12,128 bases of DNA, from NCBI GenBank assembly GCA_030632225.1, contig DAOVVF010000005.1:1-12128 (forward strand). The letters run 5' to 3'. The position numbers and the translations under genes were made by a program. The notes under the pieces were generated by a model. The model made no database searches, was not told where the DNA came from, and saw nothing but the letters and a program-made list of their open reading frames with translations. Shown here one piece after another: positions 5,970 to 11,248 of the stretch. The first letter of the stretch is position 1; each line of letters starts with the position of its first letter. Origin of the DNA: Candidatus Parcubacteria bacterium (GTDB lineage Bacteria > Patescibacteriota > Patescibacteriia > UBA1558 > GWA2-36-10).

Positions 5970-6026
5970 GTGAAGAAAACAAGGAGGCTTAGGTTATGGG
6001 AGCAAAAAGTTGCGCTGTATTGTTAG
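5970..6026 (+). CDS. Possible 18-aa leader peptide overlapping the DUF1861 start
   Basis: A GTG (5970) stands 4 nt after AGGAGG (5960-5965) and opens the frame MKKTRRLRLWEQKVALYC, ending in TAG at 6024-6026. It overlaps the first 31 nt of the DUF1861 gene in another frame. Its tandem AGG-AGG Arg codons (5982-5987) contain the SD of the downstream gene, so reading it would affect ribosome access there. The spacing is short and the AGGAGG could be incidental. Confidence 0.25.
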   Translation: MKKTRRLRLWEQKVALYC

Positions 6027-6949
6027 AAGAGTTTTCTAATAGTACAAACGCTCAAGTTAAAGGTGAAAAGCTTAAATTCCTTGGTGCTAACGGCATGGAG
6101 CTGGAAGAGGATGTGTATAATATTACACCGCCCTTACCTTTACGTGTCGGTGGTGAGCTCAGGATAGTTATCGGTGCTAGGGTGGAGAATCGTGAACCGC
6201 CTTTGTGTTCTCGCATTAAATTTTTTGAGGCAACCAATAACATCTATGTCTGGAAGTTAATTAAGGAAGCACCAGTCTTTGAGGGTGAAGATCCTTATAT
6301 AGCTTTAATTGGAGATGAAATAGTTCTTCATTATGTGAAAGCATGGTTGTCTAAATGGGATCCTCGTCGTTATCTCTGGTATTTTCGCATGATTTTTTGC
6401 AGAGGGACAGATTTGCTTTCTTTGCGAAAGTTTATGGTTGGACCACCTAAGCATAAAGGCATTAAGCTTTTTCCTTTGGCTAGTGGCAACATCGGAGTTT
6501 TTACTCGTCCACACAACAAACCAGGCTTTATTAAAATTGCTGACCTTAAGCAATTAAGCGAGGAGGTTATCAACAAAGCCAGGGTTCTGGAAAATATTTT
6601 TGTAGATGATGAGTGGGGCGGTGTTAATGCGCCTTTTAGCCGAAAGGATGACGATATCGGATTTGTAGGCCATATTGCTTGCTTTAATGAACCATCCTGT
6701 CCGGGAAGGTTTAGAGGTAGAGACTATTATGGCACTCGTGTTGATCACTTTAATTCAGAAACTCTCGAATTTACTCCACCTCATATCATCATCACCCGAG
6801 ACATGCTCCCTCCTGGACCAGCTAAAAAAGAAGGCCTGAGAAACGTTTGGTACACGGGTGGCTTTAATGGTTTCAAAGGTGAGACTGCTTATTTTGGCGG
6901 TTATGTTGATGCCCATTCAGGAATGGTTGTCAGACAAGAGGAGTTGTAA
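5996..6949 (+). CDS. DUF1861 / MTP-like protein (putative GT108-type mannoside enzyme)
   Basis: A 317-residue cytoplasmic protein with no signal peptide. Motifs in order match the DUF1861 family as I remember it: DVYNITPP (39-46), an IGARVE..E strand (59-66), EDPYIALIGDEIVL (98-111), FCRGTDLLSL (134-143), GNIGVFTRPH (164-173), VDDEWGGVNAPF (203-214), GFVGHIACF (222-230), RDYY (242-245) and TRDMLPPGPAKK (267-278). The repeated strand modules suit a five-bladed beta-propeller. The family's eukaryotic members in Leishmania (MTPs, CAZy GT108) are beta-1,2-mannan transferase/phosphorylases, so a role in making or breaking a mannoside reserve is plausible but not shown. The start is set by the SD GGAGG (5983-5987), 8 nt before the ATG. 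It is divergent from the minus-strand pair, has its own terminator, and uses TTG/CTG/CTC for leucine far more than the core genes. Confidence 0.8.
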   Translation: MGAKSCAVLLEEFSNSTNAQVKGEKLKFLGANGMELEEDVYNITPPLPLRVGGELRIVIGARVENREPPLCSRIKFFEATNNIYVWKLIKEAPVFEGEDPYIALIGDEIVLHYVKAWLSKWDPRRYLWYFRMIFCRGTDLLSLRKFMVGPPKHKGIKLFPLASGNIGVFTRPHNKPGFIKIADLKQLSEEVINKARVLENIFVDDEWGGVNAPFSRKDDDIGFVGHIACFNEPSCPGRFRGRDYYGTRVDHFNSETLEFTPPHIIITRDMLPPGPAKKEGLRNVWYTGGFNGFKGETAYFGGYVDAHSGMVVRQEEL

Positions 6950-6959
6950 TTTCATAGCC

Positions 6960-6993
6960 AAAGCCCTGTAGTTTAATACTACAGGGCTTTTTT
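6960..6993 (+). terminator. Strong intrinsic terminator of the DUF1861 gene
   Basis: A 13-bp perfect stem (AAAGCCCTGTAGT and its complement), 5-nt loop TTAAT, and a T tract ending at 6993. This is one of the longest stems in the window. Confidence 0.9.
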
Positions 6994-7054
6994 ATTTCTA
7001 GTATTCTATCAATTATGCTATTATATTACTATAGGTAATTAATTAAATAGTCTT

Positions 7055-7507
7055 ATGAAAAGAATAAAAGGTTTTGCTTTTATTGAATTATTATTGGTAG
7101 TAGCAATTTTATTGATTTTAGCCGGTGTTGTTATTTTTGCTATTAATCCTAATAAACAAGTAGCTGAATCAAGAAATATTGAGCGAAGAATAGATGTTAA
7201 TATGATTGTAAATTCACTGTATCAATATGCAGTTGATAATAATGGTAATATGCCAGAAAATATTAGGGGTATTACTCAAGAGATTTGTAAATCTAATGTG
7301 GCTACTACTACTTGCATTAATGAAGGATTAGTGCCACTTAATGAATTAATATGGGAAGAAGTATATTTATTAGATATTCCTTTAGATCCTAGCGGTGCTT
7401 GCTCTACTAATGGTGTTTGCTATGAAGTATCTACTACTACCGATAATCATATTACAGTTTATGCACCAAATGCTGAATTAGGCGAAACTATTAGCGCTAC
7501 TAGGTAA
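7055..7507 (+). CDS. Type IV pilin-like protein with prepilin N-terminus
   Basis: A 150-residue prepilin-like protein. The short leader MKRIKG is followed by FAFIELLLVVAILLILAGVV: prepilin peptidase would cut after G6, leaving F7 at +1 and the key Glu (E11) at +5. The hydrophobic helix (about 7-30) both anchors the subunit and packs in the pilus core. The motif is GFAFIELL rather than the usual GFTLIELL. The C-terminal domain is small, with four Cys (ICKS, TTCI, GACS, GVCY) that could form two disulfides. It may be a major or minor pilin or a pseudopilin for DNA uptake or attachment. Upstream, TTAAAT stands 6 nt before the ATG and no SD is seen, so it may also be leaderless, but this -10 is weak. 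No assembly genes are next to it. Confidence 0.85.
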   Translation: MKRIKGFAFIELLLVVAILLILAGVVIFAINPNKQVAESRNIERRIDVNMIVNSLYQYAVDNNGNMPENIRGITQEICKSNVATTTCINEGLVPLNELIWEEVYLLDIPLDPSGACSTNGVCYEVSTTTDNHITVYAPNAELGETISATR

Positions 7508-7525
7508 TTTTTAAAGTATTATTAA

Positions 7526-7531
7526 TCTAAT
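7526..7531 (+). promoter_or_regulatory. -10 box of the transporter-flavokinase gene (leaderless)
   Basis: TCTAAT, 5/6 to TATAAT, stands exactly 6 nt before the ATG at 7538. There is no convincing -35 and no SD. The short distance from the pilin stop (7507) also allows readthrough. Confidence 0.35.
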
Positions 7532-7537
7532 TAGTTA

Positions 7538-8791
7538 ATGAAGAGACTTAAGTATATAGGTCCTTACCTTATTGTCCTGGCCGCACTGTTGTGGGGCCTT
7601 GATGGTATATTGAGAAGAAGTTTATTTTCTTTACCGCCAATTATTATTGTTTTTTATGAACATTTAATTGGTGCTCTTATTTTATTACCTTTCTTATTTA
7701 AAAAAGTTAAGTTTACTAAAAAAGAGTGGGGGGCCATATTAATAGTTTCTTTACTTAGTGGAGTGCTAGGTACTTTATGGTTTACTACTGCTTTAGTTAA
7801 AGTAAATTATATTTCTTTTTCCGTAGTTTTTCTTTTACAAAAACTACAGCCTATTTTTGCTACTATCTTTGCTATTATTTTCTTAAAAGAGAAAATAAAT
7901 GCTCGTTATGCTCGTTGGGCTATTCTAGCTATTGTAGCGGCATACTTTGTTACCTTCCAGAATGGTATAGTTAATTTTAGCACTGGACAGGGCACTGTTA
8001 TAGCGGCTCTATTTGCTCTAGGAGCTGCTTTTGCCTGGGGTTCTTCTACGGCTTTTTCTCGTTTTGCTTTATTAAGACATTCTAATACTGTTATAACTGC
8101 CTGGAGATTCTTTTTAACAACTATAATGGCTTTAGTATTTGTCTTTATTTTAGGTTCACATCCTCAACTTACTTCACCGAGCACTAATCAATTTCTTCGC
8201 TTATTAGCTATTGCTTTAAGTACTGGTATGGTTGCTCTATGGATATACTATCGTGGCCTAAAACAAACTCAAGTAAAAATAGCTACTATACTAGAATTAA
8301 CTTTTCCTTTAGTAGCTGTGATTGTTGATATATTTTTATATAACAATGTACTATCAGTAACTCAGTATATAGCTGCTGCAGTATTACTATTTACTATGTT
8401 TAAAGTATCTAGATTAAATGTAGGCATTGATAAGGTATATAGTGCTAAAGTAAAGTCAGGAGCTGGCAGAGGACGAAGAATAGGTTTCCCTACTTTAAAT
8501 TTTGTTATTCCTGACAAGTTTGAGCAAGCTTATGGTATTTATTGTGGTTATGTATATATTGATGATCAAAAGTACAAAACAGTTTTTCATTATGGACCTA
8601 TCCCTACTTTTTCTGAAAAAGAAAAATCTTTAGAAGCATATTTACTAGACACAGAATTAGAACAAGAACCAAAACAAGTAAATTTTAAGTTTAAAGCTCG
8701 ATTAAGAGATATAGAGAAGTTTTCTAACAAAGATAACCTAGCTATTAATATAGAGGTGGATATACAGAGAGCTAGGAAAATATTAAAGTAA
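7538..8791 (+). CDS. EamA/DMT-type transporter fused to a riboflavin kinase domain
   Basis: A 417-residue fusion. Residues about 7-292 form two EamA (drug/metabolite transporter) repeats with about ten hydrophobic helices; the second begins near 152. Residues about 297-415 are a flavokinase domain like the C-terminal half of RibF: GAGRGRRIGFPTLN (308-321) is the flavin/ATP-binding signature with the Mg-coordinating PTxN, then YGIYCGYVYI, HYGPIPTF (351-358), SLEAYLLD with the probable catalytic Glu E366, and FKARLRDIEKF (385-395). The RibF adenylyltransferase half is absent, so the product would be FMN only. The frame is continuous, so the fusion is not an obvious error. Some EamA proteins (RibN) import riboflavin. 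Import plus immediate phosphorylation on the cytoplasmic side is therefore my inference. The usual His after the catalytic Glu region is Tyr here. It ends at a terminator shared with the convergent pilin gene. Confidence 0.88.
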   Translation: MKRLKYIGPYLIVLAALLWGLDGILRRSLFSLPPIIIVFYEHLIGALILLPFLFKKVKFTKKEWGAILIVSLLSGVLGTLWFTTALVKVNYISFSVVFLLQKLQPIFATIFAIIFLKEKINARYARWAILAIVAAYFVTFQNGIVNFSTGQGTVIAALFALGAAFAWGSSTAFSRFALLRHSNTVITAWRFFLTTIMALVFVFILGSHPQLTSPSTNQFLRLLAIALSTGMVALWIYYRGLKQTQVKIATILELTFPLVAVIVDIFLYNNVLSVTQYIAAAVLLFTMFKVSRLNVGIDKVYSAKVKSGAGRGRRIGFPTLNFVIPDKFEQAYGIYCGYVYIDDQKYKTVFHYGPIPTFSEKEKSLEAYLLDTELEQEPKQVNFKFKARLRDIEKFSNKDNLAINIEVDIQRARKILK

Positions 8792-8795
8792 AACA

Positions 8796-8820
8796 AAAAA
8801 AGACCACTAAGGTCTTTTTT
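8796..8820. terminator. Bidirectional terminator between convergent genes
   Basis: AAAAAAGACC (8796-8805) and GGTCTTTTTT (8811-8820) pair around loop ACTAA. The A and T tracts let it work in both directions, for the gene ending at 8791 and the minus-strand gene ending at 8826. Confidence 0.85.
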
Positions 8821-8825
8821 AATTA

Positions 8826-9488
8826 TTAACCTGGATATCCAGGACAATTTCTATAAACCGAAGAGCTATCAGGCCCATCACAACCACAACCCCAACCATA
8901 AGCCCGAGGCTTTATTATACCTAATCCTGGACCAACTTCATAAAACATACTACATCTACCACCATCATTAGCCATTTTAGAAGGGTCATTCTCTAAATAA
9001 GTAGATAAAACAAATGATTGACGATCAGCACTAGCATTATACCAATAACGATATATTGGTGATTCGCTAATAGGATTATTAAGAGGATCTTTAGGACAAG
9101 TTGTGCTTACAATATCAGCCTGATAAAGACCAATACTAATACCATCTATATCATCATCACAACCAGGATTACCAGCTGGACAATAACAATTACCACCGCC
9201 ATCACCACCTATTAAAAAACCATCAGGTGCTGTGCAACTACCACTACCATCTACAGTGCCAGTTCCTTCAGCCGCATTACCACAAGGATATACGCCATAA
9301 ATTTCATGAAATAGCATTAAGCCCTGTGTAAGATCACTAAGATCAGCTAAGCGTCTAGCATCTCTAGCCTTTCCTTTAGCACTATTTAAACTAACTACAG
9401 CCATAGAGGACAGTATGCCTATTATAGCAACAACTATTAATAATTCTAAGAGAGTAAAGCCTAATTGTCTTTTTCTTGTTTTTGACAT
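8826..9488 (-). CDS. Type IV pilin / type II secretion G-like pseudopilin
   Basis: A 220-residue prepilin. The leader MSKTRKRQLG is cut before F11 in the canonical GFTLLELLIVVAIIGILSSMA; E15 is the conserved Glu at +5. The region after the anchor, SLNSAKGKARDARRLADLSDL, matches the N-terminal helix of GspG/PilA-like proteins common in CPR. The C-terminal domain holds a Gly/Cys/Asp-rich loop (about residues 69-115, with C-x-C-x-A-G and DDDIDG, possibly metal-binding or disulfide-bonded) and a C-rich end (GWGCGCDG... NCPGYPG). It is longer and more Cys-rich than the pilin at 7055, so the two are probably different subunits. It is transcribed towards the transporter-kinase gene and away from the radical SAM gene. 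No SD; the leader is about 8 nt. Confidence 0.9.
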   Translation of the reverse strand: MSKTRKRQLGFTLLELLIVVAIIGILSSMAVVSLNSAKGKARDARRLADLSDLTQGLMLFHEIYGVYPCGNAAEGTGTVDGSGSCTAPDGFLIGGDGGGNCYCPAGNPGCDDDIDGISIGLYQADIVSTTCPKDPLNNPISESPIYRYWYNASADRQSFVLSTYLENDPSKMANDGGRCSMFYEVGPGLGIIKPRAYGWGCGCDGPDSSSVYRNCPGYPG

Positions 9489-9511
9489 TTTATTTATACA
9501 CTAATTATACT
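9482..9511 (+). promoter_or_regulatory. Promoter of the radical SAM gene
   Basis: A perfect TTGACA (9482-9487) overlapping the start codon of the divergent pilin, 18-bp spacer, TATACT (9506-9511). Transcription starts near 9518, giving a leader of about 110 nt. Confidence 0.6.
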
Positions 9512-9532
9512 AAAATAGAGTATTTTAAACAA
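9504..9532 (-). promoter_or_regulatory. Promoter of the minus-strand pseudopilin
   Basis: On the minus strand, TTGTTT (9527-9532), 17-bp spacer and a perfect TATAAT (9504-9509). The -10 lies on top of the -10 of the divergent promoter, so the two genes may compete for polymerase. It ends 15 nt before the ATG at 9488. Confidence 0.5.
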
Positions 9533-9540
9533 GGATAGGT

Positions 9541-9579
9541 GGTCTAGCTCTTGCTTTTTATAGGTTAAAAGCGTAGACT
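9541..9579 (+). promoter_or_regulatory. Stem-loop in the leader of the radical SAM gene
   Basis: Outer stem GTCTA/TAGAC (9542-9546 with 9574-9578), extendable by a G-T pair. Inner stem GCTTTT/AAAAGC (9553-9558 with 9567-9572) closes an 8-nt loop. The asymmetric internal loop has 6 nt on one side and 1 on the other. No known riboswitch consensus was recognised. Confidence 0.35.
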
Positions 9580-9627
9580 AATAAAGATATTTACGTTACT
9601 TTGAAAACTTAAACTAGGAGGAATCGA

Positions 9628-11160
9628 ATGTTTATCGTAGGAATAGAGCCTAGAGCACCTGGTATTCATGTGTTCAAAAAAAACTTTATGCCTCGTTTAG
9701 GTTTGCCTAGACTGTTTACTATGGCTGAAGCCAAAGGGCATAACTGTGAGATCTATTGTGAGGAAATAGCACCTATTGATTGGGACAGGGTTGCTAAGGC
9801 AGAATTAATCTGCATTTCTTCTATAACTTCTACAGCTCCTCGAGCTTATGAAATTATCAAGAAGATAAGAGAGGTAAATTCCAAAGCCCCTATCTTAGGC
9901 GGTGGTTCTCACTGGACTTTCTTGCCAGAAGAAGCACTGGATAATGGTGTTGATTATGTTTTTCGACACGGAGCTGATGATACCTTTATGCAGTGGTTAT
10001 ACTGGTATGGTGCTAAAGAACTGTCTGACTTGAACAAGATTCAAGCCCTTTCTTTTAAGGTTGCCAGTGAGTATGTCCATACTGATCCACAGCCAAATAG
10101 TGGTGTAACACCACCGATAGTTGATTTGGATAAGTTGCCTGCACCTAACTTAAGCTTGATTTCTGGCTATTACCCACTGACAATTCCTATCTCAGGTTCA
10201 GAGGGTTGCCCTCATAAGTGTAAATTTTGTTCAGAGCGTAAGATGCATGGCATCAAGTATCATTTTCGTTCAGTTGATAATATTATTGCTGATATTAAGT
10301 ATTATGTCAGTCAATATGGCAGAAATGTTCACATATTTTTTGTGGATGATAATGCTGGAGCTAAACCAGTCAGATTAAGGGATCTTTGCGAAGCTCTGAT
10401 CGAAAATGATTTAATCTTAGACTATTCAGCGCAGGTTCGTCTTGATTTGGCTAAGTATGCTCCAGATCTTCTGCCTCTGATGAGGAAAGCTGGTTTTAGC
10501 CGGATATGTATTGGTTATGAAACAACCAATGAGGACAGCTTAAAAGAGGCCAATAAGGGCTTAACTTATGTTGAGATGATATCATGCACCAAGGCATTTC
10601 ATGCAGTTGGTATAGCTATCCATTCTATGTGGATTGTCGGTTTTGATCACGATAATTTGAAGACCATCAAAGATATCGTAGCCTTTTGTATTAGGCACAT
10701 GATAGAGACTATGCAAATTCTCTTTCTAGTTCCTTTGCCGGGCTCTGATATTTATGAGGAGTACAAAAATCAAGAAGGGAGAATATTCAATTTTGACTGG
10801 TCTAAATATGATGGTCAGCATGTTGTCTTTAACCCAGCAAAAATTGAAGCTCGTCAGCTACAGGTCACAGTTATATTCAAAGCTTTGCCTAAGGTATATA
10901 ATCTGGGGCAGACTCTGAGGATATTTTTATCCACTAATTTTCAGATTTTCTTAAGATCATTAAGGGGTAAAAAACTCTATCCTCGTCAGGAGTTCAAAAC
11001 TAATTTGACCACTCTTGGTTTTCGTCTGTGGGGCCTTAATGCTATTCGTAGTATTAGTAAAAACATCAAAGCTTACTTAGCTCAGAAAGATGTCTGGCAG
11101 AAAGCAGAAGAGTTAGCAGAGTTAGCTCGGAAAAACATCTGGCAGAAAGCAGGAGAGTAA
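9628..11160 (+). CDS. B12-binding-domain radical SAM protein, function unknown
   Basis: A 510-residue iron-sulfur enzyme. Residues about 1-150 form the Rossmann-like B12-binding-type domain (KAELICISSITSTAPRAYEI; GGGSHWTFLPEEAL at 91-104), without the DxHxxG histidine that ligates cobalt in methyltransferases, as is usual for this superfamily. The radical SAM motif C194-P-H-K-C198-K-F-C201 binds the 4Fe-4S cluster that splits SAM. The HIFFVDDNAG strand (235-244), the RICIGYET segment (292-299) and MWIVGFD (334-340) are the expected barrel strands. The tail (about 485-510) carries an imperfect repeat of W-Q-K-A. Family members methylate or cyclise lipids, peptides or RNA; the substrate cannot be told and no maturation partner is adjacent. 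An AGGAGG SD 6 nt before the ATG fixes the start. Leucine codons are mostly TTG/CTG, unlike the core genes. Confidence 0.9.
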   Translation: MFIVGIEPRAPGIHVFKKNFMPRLGLPRLFTMAEAKGHNCEIYCEEIAPIDWDRVAKAELICISSITSTAPRAYEIIKKIREVNSKAPILGGGSHWTFLPEEALDNGVDYVFRHGADDTFMQWLYWYGAKELSDLNKIQALSFKVASEYVHTDPQPNSGVTPPIVDLDKLPAPNLSLISGYYPLTIPISGSEGCPHKCKFCSERKMHGIKYHFRSVDNIIADIKYYVSQYGRNVHIFFVDDNAGAKPVRLRDLCEALIENDLILDYSAQVRLDLAKYAPDLLPLMRKAGFSRICIGYETTNEDSLKEANKGLTYVEMISCTKAFHAVGIAIHSMWIVGFDHDNLKTIKDIVAFCIRHMIETMQILFLVPLPGSDIYEEYKNQEGRIFNFDWSKYDGQHVVFNPAKIEARQLQVTVIFKALPKVYNLGQTLRIFLSTNFQIFLRSLRGKKLYPRQEFKTNLTTLGFRLWGLNAIRSISKNIKAYLAQKDVWQKAEELAELARKNIWQKAGE

Positions 11161-11179
11161 ATACTTCGTTCTTTTTCAT

Positions 11180-11211
11180 AAAGCCGCTTCTTCAATAAGG
11201 AGCGGCTTTTT
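11180..11211 (+). terminator. Intrinsic terminator of the radical SAM gene
   Basis: A 13-bp stem with one G-U pair (11180-11192 with 11197-11209), loop CAAT, T tract to 11211. Confidence 0.9.
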
Positions 11212-11213
11212 CA

Positions 11214-11242
11214 TTGAAAAAAAGTATATAACCTGCTAAAAT
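11214..11242 (+). promoter_or_regulatory. Promoter of ppsA, leaderless
   Basis: TTGAAA (11214-11219), 17-bp spacer, and an extended -10 TGCTAAAAT (TAAAAT at 11237-11242). The box ends 6 nt before the ATG at 11249, so the mRNA begins at the start codon. It starts 3 bp after the preceding terminator. Confidence 0.7.
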
Positions 11243-11248
11243 TTAGAT

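Noticed and set aside
6052..6748. Four minus-strand frames inside the DUF1861 gene
   Set aside because: All overlap a gene with clear family motifs, two overlap each other, and their peptides are low in recognisable structure. Shadows of the higher-GC coding strand.
7538..8791. Bifunctional RibF (riboflavin kinase/FAD synthetase)
   Set aside because: The N-terminal two thirds are membrane helices of the EamA type. No nucleotidyltransferase motif is present, so only the kinase half of RibF is there.
8590..8847. 85-codon minus-strand frame across the flavokinase domain end and the terminator
   Set aside because: It would read through the bidirectional terminator and into the pseudopilin end. 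The plus strand encodes conserved flavokinase motifs.
9541..9579. Cobalamin or SAM riboswitch
   Set aside because: The leader is too short for a cobalamin riboswitch and I see no B12-box-like element or the conserved core of SAM riboswitches. Kept only as an unnamed stem-loop.
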